In this document: positions 16,997 to 26,551 of the stretch, piece after piece | How positions within the stretch are numbered: position 1 is the stretch's first letter | How the letters are laid out: every line of letters starts with the position of its first letter | DNA from: Mesorhizobium loti | Lineage (GTDB): Bacteria > Pseudomonadota > Alphaproteobacteria > Rhizobiales > Rhizobiaceae | Assembly: GCA_002356515.1 (NCBI GenBank) | Contig: AP017607.1 | Location: 156,870-220,869, forward strand | Reading direction: 5' to 3' | Length of the DNA: 64,000 bases | The notes under the pieces: model-generated | Told to the model about the DNA's origin: nothing | Database searches by the model: none | What the model saw: only the letters and a program-made list of their open reading frames with translations | Translations under genes and position numbers: made by a program

Positions 16997-18036
16997 GTGG
17001 TCCTTTGCTGAAAGTCGAGAATCTGACCAAGCACTATCCGCTTGGCTCGGGACTCTTCAAGAAAAGCATTCCGATGATCCGGGCGGTGCAGGATGTATCC
17101 TTCACCGTCGACGCGGGGGAGACGCTTTGCATCGTCGGTGAATCCGGCTGCGGCAAGTCCACCGTGGCGCGGCTCCTGATGCGGCTCGTGCAGCCGACTT
17201 GCGGGCGCGTAGTGATCGACGGGACCGACATTGCGGGCCTCAAGAAGGACGCGCTGCACGCATGGCGCCGTCGGATGCAGATGGTCTTTCAGGATCCTTA
17301 CTCGTCGCTGAACCCGCGTCTGACGGCCGGACAGATCATCACCGAACCCGTGGAGAATTTCGAGCGCCTCAGCCGGAAGCAGCGCCAGGCACTCGCCGCA
17401 GACCTTCTCCGAAAAGTCGGAATGTCGCCCGAAATGATGCACAGGCTGCCATCCGAGTTGTCGGGCGGTCAGCGGCAGCGACTCGGCATTGCACGCGCCC
17501 TGTCGCTCAACCCCTCGCTCATCATCGCCGACGAGGCAGTGTCAGCCCTCGACGTCTCGGTGCAGGCGCAGATTTTGAATCTGCTTCTGGATCTCCAGCA
17601 GCAGATGGGCGTCGCCTTCGTCTTCATCTCGCATGACCTTAGCGTCGTGGAGCATATCGCGCATCGCGTCGCGGTCATGTATCTGGGGCGGATCGTGGAG
17701 CTTGCCCCGAGCGAAGCGCTCTTCGCCAAGCCGGTCCATCCTTATACCGAGGCGCTTATCGCGGCCGCTCCGGTACCGGATCCGACCCGGGTTCGGCTTG
17801 AGGCGCCCGTCGAGGGCGAGGTGCCAAGCCCCATCAACCCGCCGAGCGGATGCGCCTTTCACCCGCGCTGCCCGCTCGCGGTCGAGCGTTGCCGCATCGA
17901 CGTGCCGCCTTTGGTGCCGATGGCAGACGGGCGCATCGTGGCCTGCCATGTGCGCGCTCCGGCGACAGGAATGCCCCACCAACCGGCTGTAGTGAACAAC
18001 TTAGCTATGCCAATCTCGGCAATTACCGGAAGATAG
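16993..18036 (+). CDS. ABC importer ATPase, DppF type
   Basis: Predicted 347-residue partner ATPase. Walker A is GESGCGKST, the signature is LSGGQRQR, and Walker B is LIIADEAVS. The Cys-rich tail ([16 protein letters not shown]) is present, followed by about 25 residues of unconserved sequence ([19 protein letters not shown]) beyond the usual end. It completes the importer started at 12567. A gap of 190 bp separates it from the serine hydrolase gene, which has its own ribosome-binding site and may be in the same transcript. Confidence 0.9.
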   Translation: MSGPLLKVENLTKHYPLGSGLFKKSIPMIRAVQDVSFTVDAGETLCIVGESGCGKSTVARLLMRLVQPTCGRVVIDGTDIAGLKKDALHAWRRRMQMVFQDPYSSLNPRLTAGQIITEPVENFERLSRKQRQALAADLLRKVGMSPEMMHRLPSELSGGQRQRLGIARALSLNPSLIIADEAVSALDVSVQAQILNLLLDLQQQMGVAFVFISHDLSVVEHIAHRVAVMYLGRIVELAPSEALFAKPVHPYTEALIAAAPVPDPTRVRLEAPVEGEVPSPINPPSGCAFHPRCPLAVERCRIDVPPLVPMADGRIVACHVRAPATGMPHQPAVVNNLAMPISAITGR

Positions 18037-18226
18037 AACTGCCAGCCCAGATCGCTAAGCCGCCTCTCGATGATGGAGCAAATTGGTGGCGCCGAATCGG
18101 GACGATCCGTTCAGAAAGAATCGTGAAGTGTGATTCATTAGTCCACGTCCAGATCTGGGACTGGAAGTATGAATGTTCCGGTGCCCAAGGCCCGGCGCGC
18201 AACAACTGATGAAAGGAAGTCTATAA

Positions 18227-19465
18227 ATGGGCGTGCTTCAATTCGGCGGACAGAGCTATCTTGATGGCCGCGCATCCGATCCTCGAGAGCTCGCGTGGAT
18301 GCTTGGCGCGCCGGCAGCCGCCGACAAGCGCATCACATTCGAGAGCGACTGCTTCCGCACCTTTCCACAGATTCGCTGGTCGCTGTCCCACATGCGCGAG
18401 CTTATGCCCACAGTAAACGTGTGGCGAGGACCAGGTGCACCTTCGCATTTCGCGCGCCATGACAGGACGAACGAGGTCGACGCGTTGGCATTCACGGACG
18501 CAAGCGGCCGCCTGCGCGGCTTTGAAGAGGCGCTGTTTGATACTTACACTGATGGCATCTTAGTACTGCATCGCGGACGCGTCGTTTACGAGCGGTACTT
18601 CGGGGCGCTCGAGCCGTATCTGCCGCACGCGTGTCACTCAATGACAAAGTCTTACGCGGGTACGCTCGCGGCAGCGTTCCTGCACGAAGGTATTCTCGAT
18701 GATCGTAAAGCGATCTCGCATTACTTGCCCGAAATGCGGGGAACAGCTTGGGAAGACGCCACGCTTCGTCAGGTAATGGACATGCAGACCGGTCTTGCCC
18801 ACACTGAGAGCTACGCCGACGAAAAGTCGGACATCTGGGCGTATTCGCGCGCCTGTGGTTTTCGGCCGCGGCTGGCCGGCTATGACGGACCGCAGACAAT
18901 GTGCGATTACCTGCAGACCGTGCGCAAGGAAGGCACGCACGGCGAAACATTTGATTATCTAACCGTAAACACAGAAGTAATGACTTGGGTAATGTCGCGC
19001 GTCACTGGCTATTCGTTCGCGCAGTTGCTTGAGGAGCGCCTGTGGGGGGCGCTCGGTTGCGAAGACGACGCATATGTCGTCGTTGATAGTGCCGGCATGC
19101 CAATGGCGGGCGCTGGCTTGTGCACAACCCTGCGCGACCTCGCGCGTTTTGGCGAGTTGATGCGGTGCGAAGGCGTGTGGAATGGCAAACAACTCATCCC
19201 AGCGTCTGTCGTGCACGACGTGCAAAATGGCGATCATCCGGCCAAGCTCCCCGACGGCTACTCGTATCGCAGCCAGTGGTGGGTGACGCACAACGAGCTG
19301 GGTGCCGTTGAAGCCCGGGGCATCCACGGCCAGCGCCTCTACATCGCGCCGGAGGCGGCAATGGTGGTCGCACGCTTTGCGTCGCATCCTCTCGCGTCGG
19401 CCGAAGCCAGCGACATAATCACTATGCCGCAAATGCTAGCTTTAGGCCGGATGCTGCGCGGCTAG
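18227..19465 (+). CDS. Beta-lactamase-fold serine hydrolase, NylB-like (amide/oligomer hydrolase)
   Basis: Predicted 412-residue hydrolase of the penicillin-recognising fold. The nucleophile motif SxxK is S138-M-T-K141 in ACHSMTKSYAG. The following stretch (HYLPEMRGTAWEDATLRQV, MDMQTGL) is characteristic of 6-aminohexanoate-dimer hydrolase-like and EstB-like proteins rather than true beta-lactamases. There is no signal peptide, so it should act in the cytoplasm. Position after a dipeptide importer and before AbgB-like and CapA-like genes suggests cleavage of an imported amide or short oligomer. A good ribosome-binding site (AAAGGAAG) precedes the ATG. The true substrate is unknown. Confidence 0.82.
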   Translation: MGVLQFGGQSYLDGRASDPRELAWMLGAPAAADKRITFESDCFRTFPQIRWSLSHMRELMPTVNVWRGPGAPSHFARHDRTNEVDALAFTDASGRLRGFEEALFDTYTDGILVLHRGRVVYERYFGALEPYLPHACHSMTKSYAGTLAAAFLHEGILDDRKAISHYLPEMRGTAWEDATLRQVMDMQTGLAHTESYADEKSDIWAYSRACGFRPRLAGYDGPQTMCDYLQTVRKEGTHGETFDYLTVNTEVMTWVMSRVTGYSFAQLLEERLWGALGCEDDAYVVVDSAGMPMAGAGLCTTLRDLARFGELMRCEGVWNGKQLIPASVVHDVQNGDHPAKLPDGYSYRSQWWVTHNELGAVEARGIHGQRLYIAPEAAMVVARFASHPLASAEASDIITMPQMLALGRMLRG

Positions 19466-19568
19466 CCCACGGTCGCAATAGCGCAACAGAATAACGCATG
19501 GGGAATGTCGTTCCGAGCTTCGGCTGAAGAAACAAATCACGTCTTCGCCATTTGTGAAAGGTATAAGT

Positions 19569-20963
19569 ATGCCAGACGACAATAGTTCTTATCAAGCCTA
19601 TCGCGCGGATCAGTACGATACCAGAGGCTCTACGGAAACAAATGTGGGGGACGGCTTCACTTTGGTTGCGGTAGGCGACCTCATCGTGTCGCGGCCGCTG
19701 ACCAAAGGCAACCATCCCGGCTTTGACGACATCGTCAAGATCCTTGGTGATGCAGATGCCACCTTCGGCAACATGGAAACGCTGATCTTCGATATCCGGT
19801 CGTTCAAGGGAAGCCCGCAGGCAGAGTATGGCGGTGCGTATCACATCAGTGTGCCGGAGTTAGGTCCAGATTTGAGGTCAATGGGTTTCAATCTGATGAG
19901 CCGCGCAAATAATCATTCACTTGATTGGGGTGTCGAAGGCATGAGCGAAACGAGCCGTGTGCTCGACGAGAACAGCATCGTACATGCCGGTGTTGGGGAG
20001 AATCTATCACAAGCGGGTGCCGCTCGTTTTTTGGAGACCACCCGAGGGCGGGTGGCGTTGGTGTCGCTTGCCACAACCTTCATGCCAATGTCTCGAGCGT
20101 GCGATCCTGTCGGCGAGGCGCTCGGCCGGCCAGGGGTCAATGCCCTTCGTTTAACGCGAAACATCACTCTTCCGTCGGATGTGCTTGAATACGTGAGGCG
20201 GGTACGTGATGTCTTGCCAGGCTATGCGGCCGGTGGAAGTGATCCAAGCCGCGTGGTGCTCCTTGGGGAAACTTTCAAAATCGGCGACAAGCCCAGTTTT
20301 AGTTACGAAGCAAACCCGCGCGATGTCGCCGATATCCTAAGAAACGTTCGCAGGGGTAAGCAGTTCTCCGACTTCTGCATTGTTACGAATCATGGCCACG
20401 AGCCTGATTGGAGTGAGTTGGTTAGCCAGGAACCTGCGGATTATGAGCAGTCTTTCGCACGAAGAATGATCGATGCCGGAGCAGATGCATATATCGGGCA
20501 CGGACCGCATCTGCTGCGCGGTATCGAGATCTACAAGGGCCGGCCAGTGTTTTATAGCCTTGGGAACTTCTTGTTTGATGACCTGCGGACGCCCGTGGGA
20601 GCGGACATGTTCGACGCCTATGGCAAAGACCCGCGGATCGACACGGATGCCGAGGTGACGGTCGACGAGCAGGCAAGGGGATACCCGACGCCCGACGGCT
20701 TTGTTGGCCCGTTAGGGACGCCCGTCTGCTACGAGAGCGTTATCGCGGTCAGTCGGTTTGAGCAGAACCAGCTCGCTGAATTGCGGCTCTATCCGATTGA
20801 ACTTGGCTTCTCCAAGAGGTTTGCCAATCGCGGTATCCCGCGGTTGGTAACCGGGCCGCAGGCAAAGGCCATTCTGGAGCGTCTACAGAACCTCTCGAAC
20901 CCGTTTGGGACCGAGATAACCATCAAGAACGATATCGGTGTCATAAGGCTGAGGAAGCAATGA
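19569..20963 (+). CDS. CapA-family (PGA_cap) metallophosphoesterase-fold protein
   Basis: Predicted 464-residue protein of the CapA family, known from poly-gamma-glutamate capsule synthesis. Family motifs are visible: AVGDLIVSRPL near the start, a FGNMETLIFD segment, MSRANNHSLDWG, VTNHGHEPDW and DAYIGHGPHLLRGIEIYKG. These supply the Asp, Asn, Glu and His residues of a metallophosphoesterase-like site. It has no evident signal peptide or membrane anchor, unlike capsule CapA, so a cytoplasmic enzyme role in the surrounding amide-breakdown cluster is more likely. The ATG at 19569 was chosen for its AAAGG upstream. No capB or capC lies nearby. Confidence 0.8.
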   Translation: MPDDNSSYQAYRADQYDTRGSTETNVGDGFTLVAVGDLIVSRPLTKGNHPGFDDIVKILGDADATFGNMETLIFDIRSFKGSPQAEYGGAYHISVPELGPDLRSMGFNLMSRANNHSLDWGVEGMSETSRVLDENSIVHAGVGENLSQAGAARFLETTRGRVALVSLATTFMPMSRACDPVGEALGRPGVNALRLTRNITLPSDVLEYVRRVRDVLPGYAAGGSDPSRVVLLGETFKIGDKPSFSYEANPRDVADILRNVRRGKQFSDFCIVTNHGHEPDWSELVSQEPADYEQSFARRMIDAGADAYIGHGPHLLRGIEIYKGRPVFYSLGNFLFDDLRTPVGADMFDAYGKDPRIDTDAEVTVDEQARGYPTPDGFVGPLGTPVCYESVIAVSRFEQNQLAELRLYPIELGFSKRFANRGIPRLVTGPQAKAILERLQNLSNPFGTEITIKNDIGVIRLRKQ

Positions 20964-21056
20964 AAGCGGCTCGGCTACCCTGATCAAAAGCCTATCGCAA
21001 GAAGCTACGGCGCGCCTTAGGTGTCATTGCTATATAACTGTGAGGAACGTGTACGG

Positions 21057-22493
21057 ATGCAAAACGATCGCCTCAGCCTTGGAGAAATCGCCCGTCGGGT
21101 GGATGCCAAGGCCTCCGATTACTGCGCTCTCAGTGACCGTATTTGGGCTACGCCGGAGCTGGCTTTCCAGGAGTATCGTTCAGTTGCTGAGCAGTCTGCC
21201 ATTTTGGAGCGGGAAGGATTCCGCATAACGGAGAACGTCGGCGGTGTTCCCACTGCCTTTATGGCCGAGTACGGGCAGGGTGGGCCGATCATCGGAATTC
21301 TCGGAGAGTACGACGCATTGCCGGAACTATCGCAAGTCTCGGGTGCGCTCCGACAAGAGGCTGCCACTCAAGGCGCGAACGGTCACGGTTGTGGTCATAA
21401 TCTTCTTGGGGCCGGCTCGGCTCTGGCCGCTGCAGCATTAAAGGAAGCAGTTGCGGGCGAAGGGATCGCTGGGACGGTTCGCTATTACGGCTGCCCGGCG
21501 GAGGAGAATGGTGGTGGCAAGACCTACATGGCTCGCGCCGGCATCTTCGATGATCTTGATGTCGCTCTTTGTTGGCATCCGCACGTCATCAATGAGGTGT
21601 ACGCTGCTTCCAGCCTCGCTGAAGTCCAAGCTTACTTTCGCTTTCATGGGCGGGCGACGCATGCTGCGGCTTCGCCTCATATGGGCCGGAGCGCACTCGA
21701 CGCGGTAGAACTGATGAACGTGGGCGTGAACTACATGCGAGAGCACATGCCCTCAGATGCACGTGTGCACTATGCGGTCACCAATTCCGGTGGAGATGCG
21801 CCAAATACGGTGCAGGCTTATGCAGAATCGCTTTATTCGATTCGTTCCCCTCTCCTGCCGGATGCTCAACGACTCTTCGCTCGGGTTAGAAAGACCGCTG
21901 AAGGTGCGGCCTTGATGACCGAAACCTCTGTTGTGGTTCAGATTGCAGGCGGCAGCTCAAACATCATTCCCAACAAAGTGCTGCAGGAAGTAATGCACGA
22001 AAACATGTGCCGCATCGGTCCTCCTGCCTTCGACGAAGCTGACTACGCCTTCGCCAAGAAGCTCCGCGAGGCGGCGCTGACGGAGGAAAGCATCTTGGCA
22101 AGTATTGCACCTCGTCAACCCTCGCTCGGTTCGAAGATCCTCCACGATGGGGTGCTTGCGCTGTCGGGGCGGGAAGACGTGGAAATGGGCACAACGGATG
22201 TGGGAGATGTAAGTTGGATTGTGCCGACGGCGCAATGTTATACAGCCTGCTTTGCCATCGGTACAGACTTTCACACCTGGCAGTTGGTGACGCAGGGCAA
22301 CCTACCAGCGGCTCACAAGGGTTTGGTACTGGCGGCAAAAACAATAGCCTCCACCGCCGCCGATTGCCTGCGCAATCCCGCAATTATTGCTCGCGCCAAA
22401 GCAGAACTACAGCAACGCATTGGCAGTCATTCGTATGTCTGCCCAGTTCCACCGGATGTAATGCCCGACGATCTACGCAAGAAGCCGGCATAG
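21057..22493 (+). CDS. M20-family amidohydrolase, AbgB-like
   Basis: Predicted 478-residue zinc amidohydrolase resembling the p-aminobenzoyl-glutamate hydrolase B subunit and related aminoacylases. Motifs include LGEYDALPELSQ, the metal-binding GHGCGHNLLG, PAEENGGGKTYM and the lid-domain segment GRATHAAASPHMGRSALDA, then THDVGDV-like TTDVGDVSWIVP. The ATG at 21057 has GAGGAA upstream; a GTG at 21021 is also open. It is the last intact gene of the import and hydrolysis cluster and would free an amino acid from an acylated or aryl-amide precursor. AbgA is absent, as in many stand-alone relatives. Confidence 0.86.
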   Translation: MQNDRLSLGEIARRVDAKASDYCALSDRIWATPELAFQEYRSVAEQSAILEREGFRITENVGGVPTAFMAEYGQGGPIIGILGEYDALPELSQVSGALRQEAATQGANGHGCGHNLLGAGSALAAAALKEAVAGEGIAGTVRYYGCPAEENGGGKTYMARAGIFDDLDVALCWHPHVINEVYAASSLAEVQAYFRFHGRATHAAASPHMGRSALDAVELMNVGVNYMREHMPSDARVHYAVTNSGGDAPNTVQAYAESLYSIRSPLLPDAQRLFARVRKTAEGAALMTETSVVVQIAGGSSNIIPNKVLQEVMHENMCRIGPPAFDEADYAFAKKLREAALTEESILASIAPRQPSLGSKILHDGVLALSGREDVEMGTTDVGDVSWIVPTAQCYTACFAIGTDFHTWQLVTQGNLPAAHKGLVLAAKTIASTAADCLRNPAIIARAKAELQQRIGSHSYVCPVPPDVMPDDLRKKPA

Positions 22494-22639
22494 GTTCTTG
22501 AGGTAGCTTGCACTGCCGACAGAAGGTTGAGTAGGCCCGGCGTTTGCCGCACTTCAGGGCGGAGCCAGGATTACGGCGGTTTGCTACCGCAGGTGGCAAG
22601 CGCTCGCGCATGGGATACAGGAAAAACATTCTTTTCGGG

Positions 22640-22840
22640 GATCAGATTCTTTGACTGCTAGTGGCGAAAAGGTCTTGGCTCGGCTGGCCGAAGGCACGAC
22701 GAGTTCGAAGCACTTCGGGCCAAGTGGACAGACGTCGTGGTGGGATTCGTGGACGACGTAAGGCTGGGTCACCATGTTTCGCCATTGCGCGCCGCATAGC
22801 ACTGACCGGATTCATCGAGATAGTTGGTGATTGATTCGAG
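22640..22840 (+). pseudogene. Remnant of a second substrate-binding protein C-terminus
   Basis: Short pieces in different frames match the C-terminal part of the binding protein at 12567. TASGEK near 22655 matches GASGEAG; HDEFEALRAKWTDV near 22690-22740 matches AEYEALRAKWADV; and FAIARRIALTGFIE near 22780-22820 matches PIARRKTLTGLIG. This implies that a second, related importer operon once lay here and was lost. No frame is intact, and the region up to 23037 holds nothing else I recognise. Confidence 0.55.
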
Positions 22841-23037
22841 GAAGTTGAGCGACTCCGCAGATGCGGAACTCGCGCAGGCGCGGTTCATGCGGGAGGCGAT
22901 ACTTCAGCATGCTGCCTATTCAAGTCGGCGCTGAAAAACATCTGAAAGCCTTGTAGGACATGGATTCCCAAGGGGTTTGAAGTATCGGAGAATGCGGGAA
23001 ATCGAATCCGATTCGTTCCTTTCCCGGTGTTTTATCG

Positions 23038-23755
23038 ATGCCTCCATCTGGTCCGTCACGTGACAAGAATGATCTTTTCCGCGAGCGCCTGGATGCGATC
23101 CTCAACATGAGGCACCCGCTGGTGCGGCTGTCGGGGTTGATGCCGTGGGCCCGGTTTGATGAGGCGTTCGACCGCTTCTACCGCCCTGTCGGCAGGCCGG
23201 CCAAGCCGACGCGATTGATGGTGGCGCTGCATTACCTCAAGCACGTCTACGATGTGTCGGACGAAGAGGTGGTGGAGCGGTGGGTGGAGAATGCGTACTG
23301 GCAGTATTTTAGCGGCTTCGAGTTTTTCCAGCATGAGGCGCCGATCGACGCCAGCACGATGACACGTTGGCGCAAGCGGATCGGACCAGAGGGCCTGGAA
23401 GAAATGCTGAAGGCGAGCGTCGAGGCGGCGCTCGACAGCGGGACCGCCAGGCCGAATTCGCTGGAGCGGATCACCGTCGACACGACGGTGCAGCCGAAAG
23501 CGATCGCTCATCCGACCGACAGCCGGCTTTACCTGAAGGCGATCCAGATCCTGGCGCGCCAGGCGAAGCGGTATGGCATCGAGCTCAGGCAGAGCCACGC
23601 TCGGCTGGCCAAGGCCGCGGCGGTACGCGCCGGCCGCTATGCCCACGCCCGGCAGTTCCGGCGGAAGCGGCGCGAACTGAAGCGCCTTCGCACCTATCTC
23701 GGTCGGGTATTACGCGACGTCGGCCGCAAGATCGCCGGCAACGGTGAACTCGAGG
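23038..23755 (+). pseudogene. IS5-family transposase, 3' end cut off by an IS66-type element
   Basis: The first 240 or so residues of an IS5-type DDE transposase are intact. They include the N-terminal domain (RFDEAFDRFYRPVGRPAKPT), the STMTRWRKRIG helix and the first catalytic Asp region (RITVDTTVQPKAIAHPTDSRL). The reading frame runs to 23796, but the family sequence stops after GNGELEG at about 23755. From there the DNA looks like the terminal repeat of an IS66-type element (GTAAGCGTTGCGCC). The catalytic C-terminal half is absent, so the copy is dead. Confidence 0.75.
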
Positions 23756-23833
23756 GTAAGCGTTGCGCCAAGGCACCTTTCCCGAAATCGTCTTGATGGT
23801 TAAGTCGCTTATTGGTCGGCGCGCCGGCGCCGA

Positions 23834-24433
23834 TCACTCCCGATCGTCATAGCGGGTGACGTAGTGGAGTTCGCGCAGGGCGGGGATGACGAGGGCGATG
23901 TCTTTGTACGCCTCGTGCTCGATGAAGTGCGCGGTGTCGGGCCCCGGCCTGGGCTTACCGAGGACGGGCCTGCCCTTTTTGTCGACGCAGTAGATCAGGA
24001 TCGGCAGCAGCAGGCCGTGGTTGGGGTTGTCGAGGTCGAGTAGCCGTTTCCAGCGTTTGATGTTGAGATTCATGGCTGCGTAGAACCCTTGGCACCACGG
24101 CCGGGGGTCGATGCCGCCGCTGGGCGTGCTGGTGAAGCGGGGCGCATAATCCTGCGGTCTGTCGAAGAGCGTCTCGTTGATCCGGTTGTGGATCCTGGCG
24201 ACGCTGGCAAACACGGCGTGATCGGCTGCAGACCCTTTGGCCAGGACGTTCCGCGGCAACCCCATGAGCGGGCACATCCAGTCTTGCGGGTCCCGGTAGC
24301 GAGGCTCGGTGACCGACGCCGTTACGAAGCCATCCAGCGCCGATATGGTCTGCACCAGCGGGCGGGGGTTGGTCTTGACGGCCATCCAGACCTCGAGCGC
24401 CTCGTCCGACAGCGCCACATCGAGCGCGCTCAT
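23834..24433 (-). CDS. UPF0149 (YecA-like) family protein carried by the IS66 element
   Basis: Predicted 199-residue protein. The N-terminus fits the UPF0149 family, with ALSDEALEVWMAVKTNPRP followed by ISALDGFVTASV, and it contains RDPQDWMCPLMGLP and FTSTPSGGIDPRPWCQGFYAA. The C-terminal SEC-C zinc motif found in some YecA proteins is absent. Its ATG at 24433 overlaps the end of tnpC (ATGA), so it is co-transcribed and translationally coupled to the transposase. Such passengers occur with IS66 relatives in rhizobia; their role in transposition is unknown to me. The gene appears intact although the element is not. Confidence 0.68.
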   Translation of the reverse strand: MSALDVALSDEALEVWMAVKTNPRPLVQTISALDGFVTASVTEPRYRDPQDWMCPLMGLPRNVLAKGSAADHAVFASVARIHNRINETLFDRPQDYAPRFTSTPSGGIDPRPWCQGFYAAMNLNIKRWKRLLDLDNPNHGLLLPILIYCVDKKGRPVLGKPRPGPDTAHFIEHEAYKDIALVIPALRELHYVTRYDDRE

Positions 24434-26012
24434 GCCGCCAAGGGGAGCGGCATCTCTTCGCGGCGCACCCAGTTCCATGGCATCAGTTCGTCCCATCGCG
24501 AGGCTGGCCAATCATTCTGGATGCGCTCGGTGACATCGGCCATGTAGGCCTCGGCATCGACGCCGCAGAGCTTGCAAGTCTCTATGATGCTGAGCACGAC
24601 CGCTGACCGCTCGGCCGCTGCGAAGCTGCCCGAGAAAAGCCAATTGCGCCTGCCGACCGTAAATCCACGAATGGCCCGCTCCGCGATGAGGTTGTCGGGC
24701 TCGAGTTGGCCATCGTAGAGGAAGCGATTGAAGGCTCGCCATCGCTTGGTGCCATAGGCGAAGGCCTTCGCGATATCGGCATGGCGCGACAAACCCTTGC
24801 CCTGGCGCATGAGCTGTCGTCGCAGCGCGCGGACCAGTGGTCGGGTTCGCCTTCGTCGTGCGGCCAATCGCTCGGCGGGCGGCAGCCCCCGTATCTCTTC
24901 CTCGATCCGGTAGATCGCCTGGATACCGGCCATCGCCGTCGTGCTGAGCTCGGTCGGCTGGCTGTCGTGAACGTCGAATATCTTGCGACGCAGATGGGCC
25001 AGGCAGGCAGCTTCTCGAATGGCGCCGCCCTTGTAGAGCTGATTGTAGCCGCTGAATCCGTCGGCCTGGAGGGTGCCAGCAAATCCGGCGAGCTCGCTCA
25101 TCACGCTCTCGCCGGCGCGGCCCATGGTGGCGCGATACCAGGCTATCGGCCGCTCCTTCGAACCCGAGTTGCGGTCGTCGGCGACGTAGACCCAGAGCGC
25201 GCCCTTGTGCGTCTTGCCAGTGCCGGGCGCCATGATCGGAAGCCGCGTGTCGTCGGTGTGAATCTTGCTGCGGGTACGGCCGATCTCACGGATGCGGTTG
25301 TAGATCGGATCGAGCAAGGCGGCGGCGTAGCCGGCGCTACGCGCAAGCGTGGATCGCTCGATATCGACGCCCTTGGCGGCCATCATCTGGGCTTGGCGGT
25401 AGAACGGCAGATAATAACCCCACTTGGCCATCATGATATGGGCAAGTGCGGCATAGCTGAGCTTGCCGCGTGCAATGGCCTTGGCTGGTGCCGGCGCCTG
25501 GATGATTTTATCGCAGGTCCGGCAGCTGTACTTGGGTCGAACGGTCTCCATCACCTGCCAGGCTTGGGCGACCAGATCGAGCATCTCGTCGCTATCTTCG
25601 CCCATGGCGCGCAGATCGCCGCCGCAGCGCGGGCAGCACGCGCAAGTGGGCTCGCGAACGATCCGTTTGCGCGGCAGGTTCGGGTTGAGCTTGCGCACCG
25701 GCAACGCCCGGACCTTGTCGGTGTCGGCGACGATGGGCAGCTCGGCATCCGGCACGCCGGCGGCGAAATCGGTCTGGAGATCTTCGAGTTCGAGCCGCAT
25801 CTGGCCCAGCTTCTCGGACGAGCGGCCGAAGGCCTTGCGGTTGAAGCGATCGATCTGCAGCTGCAGGCGCTGGATGCGAAGTGCGGCCTCGACGCGTTCT
25901 CTTCGCAGTTGCTCATCCCGTTCGGCGATGGTGACGTCACGGCCGGAAACCGCCGCCTCCAGAGAACGATCCGGGCGAGGAAATCAGCAATTGAAAGGGC
26001 TTGTTCCGACAC
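24430..26012 (-). pseudogene. tnpC: IS66-family transposase TnpC, frameshifted near its start
   Basis: The main frame (24430-25800 and upstream without a start codon) encodes a DDE transposase. It has the zinc-binding CPRCGG motif, the IHTDDTRLPIM catalytic segment, LQADGFSGYNQLY and AERAIRGFTVGRRNWLF. The N-terminal coiled region continues upstream in the same frame as SLEAAVSGRDVTIAERDEQL until a stop near 25985. The true beginning (SEQALSIADFLARI, GTG at 26012) lies in the next frame. One small indel at about 25965 therefore breaks the gene. Everything else matches a full-length TnpC. Confidence 0.75.
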
Positions 26013-26084
26013 CCAAATTATGTACCAGAACGACCGCCCTTAGGGAAGAAGATTCGACGTAAAATCAATGGCAAACGAGCAAAA

Positions 26085-26390
26085 TCAACCCGCCAGACGC
26101 GGTCGATAAGTCGTGCTCGGCCGGCGCCAGTCGATCCCCTCCAGGAGCAGCGAAAGCTCTGCCTTGGTGAGCGACACGGCGACCTGATCCTTGGTGGTTG
26201 GCCAAGCAAAACAGCCGTCGGTCAATCGCTTTGTGAACAGGCAAAATCCGCGATCGTCATGTGCCAAAATCTTGATGATATGACCCTTGCGTCTTCGGAA
26301 GCAGAAGATCGCGCCGGTATGTGGGTCGAGTGCGAGCACCTGCTGCACCATCCGCGCCAGGCTGTTGATCCCGCGACGCTTATGTAGAGA
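26085..26390 (-). pseudogene. tnpB: IS66 Orf2 (TnpB), 5' truncated
   Basis: The frame encodes the C-terminal 90 to 100 residues of IS66 TnpB: SLARMVQQVLALDPHTGAIF, a KGHIIKILAHDDRGFCLFTK segment and LLEGIDWRRP. The first 20 or so residues that should precede RRGINSLARM are missing at the palindrome. TnpB is an accessory protein required for IS66 transposition, so this copy cannot move by itself. Confidence 0.75.
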
Positions 26391-26405
26391 TCTACATAAG
26401 CGTCG
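26374..26405. repeat. Perfect 15-bp inverted repeat with 2-bp spacer
   Basis: The arms are CGACGCTTATGTAGA and its exact reverse complement TCTACATAAGCGTCG, separated by GA. The palindrome sits exactly at the junction between the truncated IS66 element and the DNA carrying a tyrosine recombinase remnant. It could be the terminus or crossover site of a recombinase element of the RIT type, or two abutting element ends. Confidence 0.6.
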
Positions 26406-26551
26406 TTATGCGGTGCACAAGATTATGTCGAGTCCTGAGCGGCAACACCGATTTCATCTAATCATTACGGCATGATGGGCGATCTCGACGACGCAGGAAC
26501 TCAACATAACCTAGTCTTCCCCGGCGCTGACCTAGCGCTGGGAGAGAAGCT

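Larger units (their letters stand above)
23756..26390 (-). mobile_element. Partial IS66-family element with a UPF0149 passenger gene
   Basis: The left end at 23756 begins GTAAGCGTTGCGCC, an IS66-like terminus inside an IS5 gene. It reads, on the minus strand, tnpB (5' part missing), tnpC (frameshifted) and a UPF0149/YecA-like gene. tnpA and the other terminus are missing: the element ends at a 32-bp palindrome at 26374-26405 next to an integrase remnant. The likely history is insertion into IS5, then truncation by another mobile element. Confidence 0.72.

Noticed and set aside
19569..20963. Capsule (poly-gamma-glutamate) synthesis locus
   Set aside because: Only a CapA-family protein is present. 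capB and capC are missing and the protein has no membrane anchor.
24706..26043. Plus-strand open frame of 445 codons across the partial IS66 element
   Set aside because: Antisense to tnpC. The minus strand carries clear transposase motifs.
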